Counted from the first letter of the stretch, positions 22,237-33,994 are shown. The stretch: 64,000 nt of DNA from Capra hircus (GCF_001704415.2 NC_030816.1:77641713-77705712), one strand, 5' to 3'. Numbers and translations are program-made. The notes: generated by a model from the sequence alone, not told the origin.

Positions 22237-23490
22237 GAGCAATTATTGATGACCAAGACAGAATCTAACAGAAAATATCTCCTACATCTAAACATATAAA
22301 GAAGAGACCACAATGAGATGAGGAAGAGGGTGAAGATATAGTATAGTTGAGGACCCGTATGCCCAGGGTGAGTGACCCAGAAACAAAAGATTAAATATAA
22401 TCGCAGAAATTCTCCCCAAAGACTTCCAAGCTATATTGGTCTCCCTAGTCTGGGCGTCCTGCTTTGGAAAGATGAGCTTCCAAAATGTATAGTTTTGAAG
22501 GCCAGCCTGGCTTAATTTGGGGAGACACAAAGGGCTAGCATGAGAAATAAAAATTTCATTCTTAAAGGGCATGTGCAAAATGTCACAAGCTTGGGGACTC
22601 AGGGAAGAAGCAGCAGTTTGAAAAGAGTCAGAGTCAGACCCATATACTGATCTTAGAAACCCTCCTGGAGAGATTCACCTTAGTCTTTAGTCTACAGTCT
22701 TCATCCATTCTTCCCCTTCCAGCCGGGTAATGAGAAATCCTAGCATTTCTAACATATTTTTTCACTCTTATTGCTATCTGTCCGATTTTAATTCTGACTA
22801 CTCCATGCATATAATATTATAAAAAGCGTCTTGGCATCTTCCTAAACTTCAGATTCTGTCTCTGCTCTGGTGTCAAATGAACTGTATTGAGATGTCATTT
22901 GCAATCAGGATTCTTCTTCATTCATAATTCTTTGAGACCCTAATTTGCTTATCTCTTATAACCAAAGATGTTAAACTAGCATTAGAAGGCTTTCAAAATA
23001 CGACCTCACATCATTTTTATAAATTTTCTTTTTGTGAATTCCCATGAAAATAAACTCTAAGTATATATTAACATTCTGAATTGCACTCATTGCTTATGAA
23101 AGTCCCATTACTTGGAATTCCTGGGGTTTCCCACTGTTTAAAATATTCCTTATTACAGTGAGATATTTAACCTATACAAAAAGCAAAGAGAGAAATAGAG
23201 CTTTCTAGCAATATAGTGCTAACAGCTGTTTTAGAGGAAACTATTACCTGAAATAAAAGTTTGAACCATGTGAAACAATTTTTGTAGTTCAAAGAAAATA
23301 GAATAATAACAATTTTAAATGGTTCAATATAATAAAACTAGGTTTTGATAAAGCATATTTAAGGTACATCTCTAGACTCATAAGAAGTAAACAAAATAGC
23401 TAAAGTCCAAAAATTAAATCATAAGTAAGGAAATTTGGAATTTCCTTGAATTACTTAGGACAAAACGTTCTGAGTTTGAGAACTACTATT
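22237..23490. other. Single-copy sequence
   Basis: No gene or repeat recognised. Confidence 0.45.
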
Positions 23491-23630
23491 GGACTCATAC
23501 AAGATGAGAAAACTGAAACTCAGAATGTTGCTATAAGACTGGAAATAACCTAATTTGGCCTCATGGCTAGTGTCATAGCAAAACTATCCTCTTCATAAGA
23601 GATCAATCCCAAATTAGGCCCCTAGTGTAA
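23491..23630 (-). mobile_element. Possible MIR remnant
   Basis: ACAAGATGAGAAAACTGAAA followed by CTCAGAATGTTGC resembles the reverse MIR core, but the flanks are too diverged to fix the ends. Confidence 0.4.
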
Positions 23631-23704
23631 TACCAATAAAGTATGAATATATTCAAGATAAGCTACAACAAGTAAGAAACAGAATATATCCCTAAGCTCT
23701 TTAG

Positions 23705-23976
23705 CGGAGAACACAATGGTACCCCATTTCAGTACTCTTGCCTGGAAAAGCCATGGACGGAGGAGCCTGGTAGGCTGCAGTCCATGGGGTCACTAAGAGT
23801 CGGACATGACTGAGCGACTTCACTTTCACTTTTCTCTTTCATGCATTGGAGAAGGAAATGGCAACCCACTCCAGTACTTTTGCCTGGATAATCCCAGGTA
23901 TGGGGGAACCTGGTGGGCTGCCGTCGATGGGGTTGCACAGAGTCGGACACGACTGAAGCAACTTAGCAGCAGCAGC
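23705..23976 (+). mobile_element. BovA2 SINE with perfect TSD
   Basis: Two Bov-A monomers joined by CACTTTCACTTTTCTCTTTC, ending in ACTTAGCAGCAGCAGC. The 11-bp duplication AAGCTCTTTAG lies at 23694-23704 and 23977-23987, exactly bounding the element. The perfect TSD and low divergence suggest a recent insertion. Confidence 0.96.
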
Positions 23977-23987
23977 AAGCTCTTTAG

Positions 23988-24556
23988 AAGCAAAAATTAT
24001 TGATGACTGCATACAAAATATCTGTGAATGCATTGTTTAATAAATAAACAGTAAATATAAGCAAGATTCAGCTTCAGCATGGAGATTTAGAGAGCTGAAC
24101 ATAACATGACATCCACTGGACAAATTGCAACGAATGACTTTTCTTGACTCATCAGAAAACTAAGTTTTCAGGGCAAACAATCAACTGGAAATCTGGTGAG
24201 AGAAAAACAACCTTTGGGGAGAAAATAGACCCAAGAATCTATTTGCCTAGAACAGATTCTGCTGAATGCTCTCTAAACTGGCAGAAGTTTCCACCCATAA
24301 TTGCTTAACAAATGGCTAAAAGCAAGTGTATGCTAGGTGAGAGTATGATACCCTGGAAGTTGAAGGGTTAGTCACGGGGAGCCTGTGTGGTCTTCATCCC
24401 TGTGGGTTCTCACAAGAGAAGAGGGAGATTTGGAGATGTCCAACTGAATCCCCTCTCCAAGTATTGACTAGAGAAGAAAAAACAGATGCTGCTTTATCTG
24501 CCCAGATCCTTTTTTCCTGTTTCCCTTATGGGATGGAAATCCTAACAGGCCTTAGT
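23988..24556. other. Single-copy sequence
   Basis: Nothing recognised. Confidence 0.45.
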
Positions 24557-24982
24557 GAGTGAAATTTGCTCAGTTGTGTCTTTGTGACCCAAAAGCATCA
24601 ATTCTTCTGTGCTCAGCTTTCTTTATGGTCCAACTCTCACATTCATACATGACTACTGGAAAAACCTATCAGACCTTTGTTGGCAAAGTAATGTTTCTGC
24701 TTTTTAATATGCTGTCTAGGTTGGTCATAGCTTTTCTTCCAAGGAGCAAGCGTCTTTTCATTCCATGGCTGCAGTCACCATCCACAGTGATTTTGGAGCC
24801 CAAGAAGATAAAATCTGTCACTGCTTCCACTTTTTCCCTACCTGTTTGCGACTGAATGCCATGATTTTAGTTTTTTGAATGTTGAGTTTTAAGCCAGTAT
24901 TTTCACTCTCCTTTTCACCCTCATCAAGAAGCTCTTAGCTCCTTTTCACTTTCTACCATGAGAGTGGTGTCATCTGCATATC
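24557..24982 (-). mobile_element. BovB LINE fragment with internal deletion
   Basis: The 3' terminus (GAAATTTGCTCAGTTGTGTC, TTTGTGACCC) is joined at 24590/24591 directly to AAAAGCATCAATTCTTC. In the copy at 6946-7336 the same two points are about 320 bp apart. The remainder runs back to the YADD-coding region (CATCTGCATATC). Confidence 0.9.
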
Positions 24983-25371
24983 ACCCTATGAGTTCATTTA
25001 ACCTAGTTTCCTCTTTAAAGATCCTGTTTCCAAATCCAATCACATGGGGGTCTGGGGCTTTGCTATTCAAAGTTTGCAGACAAGCAATTCAATTCAATGA
25101 GATATATTAGAAACAGAGGTTTAGTTGTCTGAAAACAAGCATTAGTTTTCCCTTTATAAAAAATGAAAATAAAGTTGGATGTAAAATTTTAGGTTGATAT
25201 TTATGTTCTCTCAGCACTAAAAGCCTGCAGTTATGTTCTTACAGATGAACTGCGTTTAAAATTAAATATGGCAACTGAAAATTCCCTTTGAATTTGTAAC
25301 TGACAAACTCCTAACACTTTTTAAAAATCTCTTTCCTTATTTTTAATTTTTGAAGTAACTTTAGAAAAAAA
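24983..25371. other. Single-copy sequence with one repeat-like scrap
   Basis: CCTCTTTAAAGATCCTGTTT and CCAAATCCAATCACAT near 25010-25045 recall a common old mammalian repeat, but I cannot name it safely. The rest is AT-rich. Confidence 0.35.
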
Positions 25372-26167
25372 AGCTTTTTTTTTGAGATTTACATTCTGTA
25401 CAAAAAATAAAATATAGTGATAGTGCTATACATATTTTCCCTCCATGCTAAGATTTTGTATCACTTGTAGTGCAACATCACAGCAGTAAATTGACACTGA
25501 TACAACCTATTTACTCCTTTCAGAAATCAACTTCTTTACATGTATTCATTTCTCTGTGTGTGCGTATATGTGTGTGCATTCTGCAACTTTAAAAAATGCA
25601 CAGTTCACATCTACCAACAGCCAAAACACATACGAGTTCTATCACAGGGTTCACTTTTATAACCACAACTTTCCTACCTACCACCCCCGGCAACTACCAA
25701 TCTATTAGTGGGTCTCAGTCTTGATAATTTTGCCGTTTCAAATATGTTATGTAAAATAACATCATATGGCGTATACCTTTTGGCATAGATTCTTTTCACT
25801 CAGTATATTTTCCTTGAGATCCATCCAAGCTGTTCTGTATATCAACGGCTTGTTCCTTTTTAATGTTGAGTAGTAGTCTGTGTTCTGAATATTCTATAAT
25901 TTTTTAAATCATTCGCCCCACAAAGTACATTTTGTTTGTTTCTAGCTTTTGTCACATATAAATTAAGTTGCTATCAACCTCTGTGTACAGGATTGTTTGT
26001 AAACACAAGTTTTCGTTTCTCTCAGATAAATGCCCATGACTCCAGTTGCTGGATCATATAGGAGGTACATGTTTAATTTTCCAAGAAACTAGTATCTCAA
26101 GCCCAGAGTGTATGTACCATTTTGCATTGCTACATTTCCTCACATTTTGGCTTCTACAGTTGCTTTT
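25372..26167 (-). mobile_element. Old L1 (L1M type) 3' UTR
   Basis: Reverse L1 3' UTR landmarks in order: poly-T start near 25374, CACTGATACAACC-like segment, GCAACTACCAATCTATTAGT, CTTTTCACTCAGTATATTTT, GAGATCCATCCAAGCTGTTC, GCTGGATCATATAGGAGGTA, then CCATTTTGCATTGCTACATT. No coding part remains. Confidence 0.85.
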
Positions 26168-26181
26168 AAGAAATTCACTTC

Positions 26182-26245
26182 AACCAATACAATACTGTAA
26201 AGTAATTAGCCTCCAACTGAAATAATTAAATTTAAATTAAAAAAA
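26182..26245 (+). mobile_element. Very short L1 3'-end insertion with TSD
   Basis: Only about 64 bp of L1 3' end (CAATACTGTAAAGTAATTAG, then a poly-A tail), bounded by the 14-bp duplication AAGAAATTCACTTC at 26168-26181 and 26246-26259. The target reads TTTT/AAGAAA, an ideal L1 endonuclease site. It landed at the edge of the older L1 3' UTR. Confidence 0.93.
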
Positions 26246-26356
26246 AAGAAATTCACTTCTGTTTTCTTATCTTTACTTATCTTTCTCATCTTTACTCTAT
26301 GATAAATCTGCCTTTTATTTCTGATATTTAATGTTTGTTGTTATTGTATAACCCAT

Positions 26357-27985
26357 CAGCTCAGTTCAGTTGCTCAGTTGTGTTCGACTCTTTGCCACCC
26401 CATGAATCGCAGCAAGCCAGGCCTCCCTGTCCATCACCAGCTCCCAGAGTTCACTCAGACTCATGTCCATCGAGTCCGTGATGCCATCCAGCTGTCTCAT
26501 CCTGGGTCGTCCCCTTCTCCTCCTGCCCCCAATCCCTCCCAGCATCAGGGTCTTTCCCAATGAGCCAACTCTTCGCATGAGGTGGCCAAAGTACTGGAGC
26601 TTCAGCTTTAGCATCATTCCTTCCAAAGAAATCCCACGGCTGATCTCCTTCAGAATGGACTGGTTGGATCTCCTTGCAGTCCAAGGGACTCTCAAGAGTC
26701 TTCTCCAACACCACAGTTCAAACGCATCAACTCTTCGGCGCTCAGCCTTCTTCACAGTCCAACTCTCACATCCATACATGACCACTGGAAAAACCATACC
26801 CTTAACTAGACGGACCTTTGTTGGCAAAGTAGTGTCTCTGCTTTTGAATATACTATTTAGGATGGTCATAACTTTTCTTCCAAGGAGTAAGCGTCTTTTA
26901 ATTTCATGGCTGCCGTCACCATCTGCAGTGATTTTGGAGCCCCCCAAAATAAAGTCTGACACTGTTTCCACTGTTTCCCCATCTATTTCCCATGAAGTGA
27001 TGGGACCAGATGCCATGATCTTCATTTTCTGAATGTTGAGCTTTAAGCCAACTTTTTCATTCTCCTTTTTCACTTTCATCAAGAGGCTTTTTAGCTCCTC
27101 TTCACTTTCTGCCATAAGGGTGGTGTCATCTGCATATCTGAGGTGATTAATATTTCTCCCGGCAATCTTGATTCCAGCTTGTGTTTCTTCCAGTCCAGCG
27201 TTTCTCATAATGTACTCTGCATAGAAGTTAAATAAGCAGGGTGACAATATACAGCCTTGACATACTACTTTTCCTATTTGGAACCAGTCTGTTGTTCCAT
27301 GTCCAGTTCTAACTGTTGCTTCCTGACCTGCATACAGATTTCTCAAGAGGCAGGTCAGGTGGTCTGGTATTCCCATCTCTTCCAGAATTTTCCACAGTTT
27401 ATTGTGATCCACACAATCAAAGGCTTTGGCATAGTCAAGAAAGCAGAAATAGATGTTTTTTCTGGAACTCTCTTGCTTTCTCCATGATCCAGCAGATGTT
27501 GGCAATTTGATCTCTGGTTCCTCTGCCTTTTCTAAAACCAGCTTGAAAATCAGGGAGTTCACGGTTCACGTATTGCTGAAGCCTGGCTTGGAGAATTTTG
27601 AGCATTACTTTACTAGCATGTGAGATGAGTGCAATTGTGTGGTAGTTTGAGCATTCTTTGGCATTGCCTTTCTTTGGGATTGGAATGAAAACTGACCTTT
27701 TCCAGTCCTGTGGCCACTGCTGAGTTTTCCACATTTGCTGGCATATTGAGTGCAGCACTTTCACAGCATCATCTTTCAGGATTTGAAACAGCTCAACTGG
27801 AATTCCATCTCTTCCACTAGCTTTGTTTGTAGTGATGCTTTCTAAAGCCCACTTGACTTCACATTCCAAGATGTCTGGCTCTAGATTAGTGATCACATCA
27901 TCATGAATATCTGGGTCATGAAGATGTTTTTTGTACAGTTCTTCCATGTATTCTTGCCACCTTTTCTTAATATCTTCTGCTTCTG
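26357..27985 (-). mobile_element. BovB LINE, best-preserved copy
   Basis: Reverse-strand BovB from the 3' terminus (CTCAGTTCAGTTGCTCAG) to the coding segment for AEDIKKRWQEYMEELYKK. The endonuclease and 5' UTR are missing by 5' truncation. Low divergence and long open frames make it the youngest-looking BovB in the window. TTATTGTATA on the left and TTATTATATG on the right are only weakly TSD-like. Confidence 0.95.
26366..27985 (-). pseudogene. BovB ORF2 remnant: reverse transcriptase plus C-terminal domain, one frameshift
   Basis: In RTE-type LINEs ORF2 encodes an endonuclease and a reverse transcriptase. Here the coding strand is open from 27985 to about 27460 (KWALESI, WKRSVFIPIPKKGNAKECSN, QAGFRKGRGTRDQIANICWI) and again from about 27455 to 26366. 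The second part holds motif A (FLDYAKAFDCVD), motif B (CQGCILSPCLFNFYAEY), YADD (27125-27136) and the C-terminal region ending AIHGVAKSRTQLSN. The two frames are offset at a T run, 27456-27461, which has six Ts against five in the copy at 17875. The N-terminal endonuclease is absent, so it could not mobilise itself even without the frameshift. Confidence 0.92.
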
Positions 27986-28887
27986 CATAGGTAGGTTTAT
28001 ATTTACTTATTATATGTAAGAATAATTGTGTTTCATGGACATGAATATTCATGGATGTTATCTATCTGCTAAAGTTTCAGGCAATTCATGTTTCATACTC
28101 TCCTTCTCTGGAATCTGTTAAATGTATATTAGATCATCCTTTTATATCCTCTTTTTTTTTTTTTAATAACAGAGTTTTTTGTACTTACTGGGTTTTCTCC
28201 AAGGACATCAATTTGTTTATCTCTTGCCTGCTAATAGCTAAATGCATAATTTAAAACACTGATTTCTCCAGGGACTACTTTTGACCATGTTAGAAAGCTC
28301 AAAAAGCTTAAATCCAGCTTCTGACACAAATAACAGTGGTGACACATTATACTGTAAATCATTCTCTTAAAAACAGCTTAGTAATTAAGACAAACAGGGA
28401 AATTAGCAGAAGTGCCATGGTCACAAAAATTGATGCCAGAATGAAAACAAAACATCTTTAGAGGGAAGATGATTAGATCAATTTGCATCCTTTCTCTTGA
28501 AGATAATTTTAATTTCCTCTTCTTTATCAGCTCTAACATTTATATGCTAGATATTCTCAATTTCATTTTTAATGCAAATATTTGGCCATAAAATTGGAAA
28601 AAGTGTAAAGTTTTTGCAAATAAAATAGTTCCCACTTTATCTGTGTTCTTAAAACATCTCCTATTTCAACTTGAACTTCCTGTTTCATTGAAGTATTTTT
28701 ATGACTAAATTGTCAAATTAAGGGTAATTGAAGATATACCTATATTCTATATACATGTATTTTGGGGTAATTTCCAAACATACAGTCATATCAAGTTTGA
28801 TCCAAAGTAGCTAAAATGTTATTTGAATACCAACATATATCATACCTGTGAAACATATCATTTGAGATCTAGTTTCCTAGAAGACAC
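27986..28887. other. Single-copy AT-rich sequence
   Basis: Contains a 14-bp palindrome, CATGAATATTCATG, at 28040-28053 and a T run near 28152-28164. No gene recognised. Confidence 0.5.
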
Positions 28888-29317
28888 TCAGTTCAGTTCA
28901 GTTCAGTAGCTCAGTCATGTCCAACTCTTTGCGATCCCATGGACCGCAACAGGCCAGACCTCCCTGTCCATCACCAACTCCCGGAGTTTACTCAAACTCA
29001 TGTCCATCCCAGCGAAGGCAATGGCGCCCCACTCCAGTCCTCTTGCCTGGAAATTCCCATGGATGGAGGAGCCTGGTAGACTGCAGTCCATGGGGTCGCA
29101 AAGAGTCGGACATAACTGAGCGACTTCACTTTCACTTTTCACTCTCATGTATTGGAAAAGGCAATGGCAACCCACTCCAGTATTCTTGCCTGGAGAATCC
29201 TAGGGACGGAGGAGCCTGGTAGGCTGCCATCTATGGGGTCGCACAGAGTCGGACACGACTGAAGCAACTTAGCAGCAGCAGCATGTCCATCCAGTCGGTG
29301 ATGCCAGCCAACCATCA
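28888..29317 (-). mobile_element. BovB LINE 3' end, split by a BovA2
   Basis: Left part 28888-29009 (TCAGTTCAGTTCAGTTCAG through CTCATGTCCATCC). The right part, 29293-29317 (AGTCGGTGATGCCAGCCAAC), resumes after the SINE and its TSD copy. Only about 150 bp of BovB are present in total. Confidence 0.93.
29010..29281 (+). mobile_element. BovA2 SINE nested in BovB
   Basis: Full dimer from GCGAAGGCAATGGCGCCCC to CTTAGCAGCAGCAG. The 11-bp TSD CATGTCCATCC lies at 28999-29009 and 29282-29292, duplicated BovB sequence. This dates the SINE after the BovB copy. Confidence 0.96.
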
Positions 29318-29319
29318 AT

Positions 29320-29549
29320 ACTGGGGCTCAGTTGGTAAAGAACATGACTGCCAATGCAGGAAATGCAAGAGATGTGGGTTCAATCCCTGGATCAGGAAGA
29401 CCCCCCTGGGGTAGGAAATGGCAGTGTAGGAAATGGCAACCTGCCCCAGTATTATTGCCTGGAAAATTCCATGGAAGCCTGGCAGGCTACAGCTCATGGG
29501 GTCACAAAGAGTAAGACATGACTAGCACATAAGCACACTCATGCACACA
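29320..29549 (+). mobile_element. Bov-tA SINE with a small internal duplication
   Basis: Head CTGGGGCTCAGTTGGTAAAG, B-box-like GGTTCAATCCC, and a tail of GCACATAAGCACACTCATGC. GTAGGAAATGGCA is present twice in tandem near 29411-29440, an internal duplication of the Bov-A start. It joins the truncated BovB at 29317. Confidence 0.92.
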
Positions 29550-31869
29550 GAAGACAGTATAAAAAACAACATTGCTGTATCCTTCTAACTAAGAGTTTGC
29601 TTCATTAGAGAATGGAGAAAGGAGTAGTATGCAAAAGTTGTTTGCTTGCTGTTTCAGCTCTGAAGATTTAAGGAAATTGGAAAGAGGAACTATCACTTAT
29701 TGCACATACATAGAATCAGAAAGAATATTACTATATAGCGCTTAAAAATACTCTGTCACCGCAGGCACTACAGAGAACTTTTGTGAGACTCTGACAAGTT
29801 TCAGTGACTAAATAAAGTCTCAAGCTTTGTCTTGGTAATTCATGATTATTTATCTTCTGAGTATGTTTTATTAAAAAGGACATTCGACGTTAACATTTTG
29901 TCAGTCTATTAACATTTCCTTGGGAGAATGAATATAATACTTTAAATGACATTTCAGATTTCATCATAATTCTAGGCATAAAACATTACGTGTATATATT
30001 TAATTTGAATAAAGCTGAGAAAAATAAATTATGGGATCAGATATTAAAAGATGCCATAAACAAGCTTCAGATACTCTAAGCATAAAAATGATAGGGCAAA
30101 TTTTGATGTAAACAAGAGAGAGATTAAGATTTGTTTGGAAATGAAAAATCAAAATAAACCATATGTCTTCACTGATAAACAAGAATATATTACTAATGAG
30201 CAAACAGAAATTATAATGCTATTATACTGATAATTACTCTGACAAAGGAAAAGAGGATATGAGGTTTAGGGTGGAACAGAGAAGGAAAGTTTTCATATAA
30301 TAATTTTTAGAAAGAATAAATTTATGTCTCAAGTAGACTAAAGAAAATACATATAAATAGCATGGCTTACTTCAAATGCATAAGTTAGATGTTGAGATAT
30401 GTGGGAAATAGAAATGTAATAGGTTAGACTGATGAATATGTCTGAGATCTCTAAACTAGCACATATATTATCTATCTATATGCTGGGAAGTACTGTCTTT
30501 GAATATTGTGCCTACTGGTCTTCTTTGCATATGCACTAGAATGGCAGCAACAGAAAATGACAAATCTGAAACTAATAATTTATAGGAGATTGCAAAATAT
30601 TTAGGCTCCCCATGTCTCACCTCAGCTTTCAGGACTTCAAGCTCAACCTAACCTACACTTGCTTTTAGCAATCCATTCAACAAACATATGTGGAAGCTCC
30701 TACCAGTTTAGAAAGCATTCAGCAGAATCTGTCCTAGGTGAACAGATGCCTGGGTCCAGTTTCTCCCCACGGGTTCTTTTCTCTCACCAGATTTCCCATT
30801 GATTGTTTGCCCTGAAACAGTTTTCTGATGATTTCAAGAAAAGTCATTACATTGCAGTTTGTCCAGTGATTTTCCTGTTGGGAAAGGCGGGTGTCACTCT
30901 AAATCTCCATGTTGAACATCTTGCTCATATTCACTGTTTATCTATTAAACATTGTATTCACAGTCATTTTGTATGCAGTCATCAATATCTGTTTCTAAAG
31001 AGCTTAGGGATATAGGTTTTATCCTTGCTTATTGTATCTTGTTATTTGTATGAGTTCATATTTTGTTGCTGTTACAGCAGGGGCTTAATTTTGAACTTCT
31101 CTCTCATGAAAAGGATAGTTTTGCTCCGACACTGGTCAGGGGCCACTTTAGGTCATTTCTAGCCTTATAACACCATTTTAAGATTCAGTTTTCTCATCTT
31201 GTTTGGGTCGAAAAGTAGGTCTCAGACCCAGAATTAGAACATTTTGTCCTCAGGGACTCAAGGAAATTCCAAATATTCTTACTTATATCTTTCTTTTTTC
31301 TTTTACTTTAGCTGTTTTGTTTACTTCTTTTGAATCTAAAGATGTACCTTAAATATGTTTTATTGAAAACCTGAGCCTAGTTTATGAAGCTAAACTATCT
31401 TAACAGTCGTCAAATTATTTTTAAAAGATTTTCTTATCAAAGAATAAAAAAAAAAGCTTTAGAGTTTTTTACTTTTAAGATAGCCATTCTAAAAGGAGTT
31501 TAGATATTATCCTAAATTAAATGCATTTGAAAATAAAGCTGAAATAGTGTTTAATGGCAGAATTTATATCTTTATGCCTTTGGCAAACTTTTTTTAAAAG
31601 TTAAGAGCTAATTAAATTAACAGTAAATTAATAAAAATCAGATGTTTTGGGTCGCCAGTCACAGCTATTCATGAATATGAGTCTGCTAGGACACCTGGAA
31701 TCAATGACATGCCATCTCTGATATGTATTACAGTTCACTTTACTCAGGGCTAATTTGCAGCTAATTTCTTTTCTCTGCCACAATGTGAACAGATATTAAT
31801 AATAGTGAATCAGATATGAATAATAGTGAATTAATAATAGAAAATAAGGGTGAAAAATGCAATTTTGTA
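29550..31869. other. Single-copy sequence with weak old-repeat traces
   Basis: No gene recognised. CATTCAACAAACATATGTGG (near 30675) and the segment around 30820-30925 (AAAAGTCATTACATTGCAGT, then CAGTGATTTTCCTGTTGGG) resemble ancient retroposon 3' sequence, unnamed. The run 31605-31640 is rich in TTAAT/ATTAA homeodomain-like cores. Confidence 0.4.
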
Positions 31870-32135
31870 TCATGTTTAAGTATTTACAAAGCACTCTTTA
31901 ATTCATTATCTTGATTTAATCTTTACAATACAATTGTGATATAGGTAGATCAATGGGATTTTTTTTTTCCTATTGCGTTCATTTTTTTTTTTTCTGATGA
32001 AAAAAATAAGCTCTTGGCAATTATGTGATTTTCCCAAGGACATATAATTAATAAATGAAAGAACCCGATTCTAGTTACAATAGTCCATCTCTTAATTCAG
32101 TTAATGGTCTTTCTACTTCACCATTCTATAAATTA
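31870..32135 (-). mobile_element. MIR SINE
   Basis: Reverse MIR with ACAAAGCACTCTTTAATTC, TTGATTTAATCTTTACAATA, GATATAGGTAGATCAATGGG, two T-rich expansions, TGATTTTCCCAAGGACATAT, and a late segment GTCTTTCTACTTCACCATTC. Confidence 0.82.
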
Positions 32136-32875
32136 GAGTTTCTCAGAAGAATTAAGAAAAATATTCAGGATTTTTTCATTTCCATTAATACCCGTAGATT
32201 TTCTCTTTTGACTCTGAGAGGAAAAAAATCTGGTTTTTCTCATATAAATGTGTTTACAAAATAAGTTACTATTAAACTAGACTGGGATAGGGGGGTTGTT
32301 TGGGCAGGAGAATATTAAGAACCAGAAAAGGAATGGATTGTTTTTTCTTCAAAGGAAAAATAAACTCAACTGACATTCAACATTAATTTTAAAGAACTTC
32401 TTAAAAAATGTTTAAGCTCACACAAATTTCTATTTTGCTTCTGCTGGAGTTCAGAGTTTAATTTATTACATGTTCGGAGAGAGACATCCTAGAAGAGATA
32501 AGTTGTATATCATTAGTGTGAAGCACATGTGAGAAGGTTAACTTTCTGTTGTACTTAGAGATAAAATGTATATACATTACAGTACAAGTTATTCTAGTGA
32601 AAATCACTGACTCTCAATTTGCTCCAAAGCCTTGGAAAGAAGACATTAGTATCTTATACCTAGCATAAGGTATCCAGTGCAGTGATCTGTAGCTTCAGCA
32701 GCTTTGCTTACTGGACAGGCTAATCCCCCGTGATCATTACACAAGGGCGATCATCTTATATCTCATGAAAAAAAGGAGAGCTCTTTCCACTCTTGTTTGT
32801 CTATTTCAAATATCATCTCCATGGTGACCTTTTCAATTGGAAGAACAATGAGTGATATAGGATTTAAGCAGTACT
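32136..32875. other. Single-copy sequence
   Basis: Nothing recognised. Confidence 0.45.
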
Positions 32876-32887
32876 AGCTTTGAGGGA

Positions 32888-33166
32888 TGGAGAAGGCAAC
32901 GACACCCCACTCCAGTACTCTTGCCTGGAAAATCCCATGGACGGAGGAGCCTGGTGGGCTGCAGTCCATGAGGTCGCTATGAGTCAGACACGACTGAGTG
33001 ACTTCACTTTCACTTCTCACTTTCATGCATTGGAGAAGGAAATGGCAACCCACTCCAGTGTTCTTGCCTAGAGAATCCCAGGGACGGGGGATCCTGGTGG
33101 GCTACAGTCTATGGGGTCGCACAGAGTCGGACATGACTGAAGCAACTTAGCAGCAGCAGCAGCAGC
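32888..33166 (+). mobile_element. BovA2 SINE with perfect 12-bp TSD
   Basis: Full dimer from TGGAGAAGGCAACGACACCC to a (CAG)n tail. The TSD AGCTTTGAGGGA is at 32876-32887 and 33167-33178. Low divergence suggests a recent insertion that may be polymorphic between individuals or breeds. Confidence 0.97.
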
Positions 33167-33178
33167 AGCTTTGAGGGA

Positions 33179-33670
33179 AGGCTGTGACACTCAGTCCCCA
33201 AACTTCCCCTGTAATCTCAGCCAGGGCTGCTGCACTTCACAGTTTTCATAATGCTTGGCATAAATGCATGACAGAAATGCTCTTTTGCTTTGATATATGG
33301 AAGGCTTTTTAACATATTAACCAGGTGTTTTATATTTCTAACTTTCCGATGAATACAGATATTATAGTCATGTTTCTGAGGAAAATTATGTAAGTTCTTG
33401 AGAACCAAATTTACTGAACAAGTTACTGAAAACAAGGATGAAAATGTCTTTAGCTAGAGGTACTTCTGCTTCCCTTGTGATGACTTACACTAATATTCTG
33501 TGGGCTGGAAACTTGCTGTGACACAAAAGCTACTTTTATCTGCCTTAAAGAATGAATTTTGGAGACAGCAGTGGATTAAGAAAAGATACTATAAAGTTGA
33601 CAATTTCATAGTAAAAACTGTAAATTCAGAGATTTTTTTCTGTTTGTTTTTATTTAAACCTCATTTTCTT
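33179..33670. other. Single-copy sequence
   Basis: No gene or repeat recognised. Confidence 0.45.
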
Positions 33671-33994
33671 TCAGTTCAGTTCAGTTCAGTTGCTCAGCTG
33701 TGTCCGACTCTGTGACCCCATGAATCGCAGTATGCCAGGCCTCCCTGTCTATCACCAACTCCTGGAGTTCACTCAAACTCATATCCATCAAGTCGGTGAT
33801 ACCATCCAGCCATCTCATCCTCTCTCATCCCCTTCTCCTCCTGCCCCCAATCCCTCCCAACATCAGAGTCTTTTCCAATGAGTCAACTCTTCACATGAGG
33901 TGGCCAAAGTATTGGAGTTTCAGCTTTAGCATCAGTCCTTCCAATGAACACCCAGGACTGATCTCCTTTAGAATGGACTGGTTGGATCTCCTTG
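33671..33994 (-). mobile_element. BovB LINE 3' end, 320 bp
   Basis: From TCAGTTCAGTTCAGTTCAG to GGACTGGTTGGATCTCCTTG, where it is truncated. Fairly young-looking. TSD not visible. Confidence 0.93.

Noticed and set aside
26463..27032. 189-codon plus-strand frame in the BovB region
   Set aside because: It is the antisense reading of BovB ORF2, whose real coding strand is minus. The same antisense peptide recurs in other copies.
31600..31800. Homeodomain-core-rich patch as a conserved enhancer
   Set aside because: TAAT/ATTA cores are expected in AT-rich sequence; without conservation data it is not distinguishable from background.
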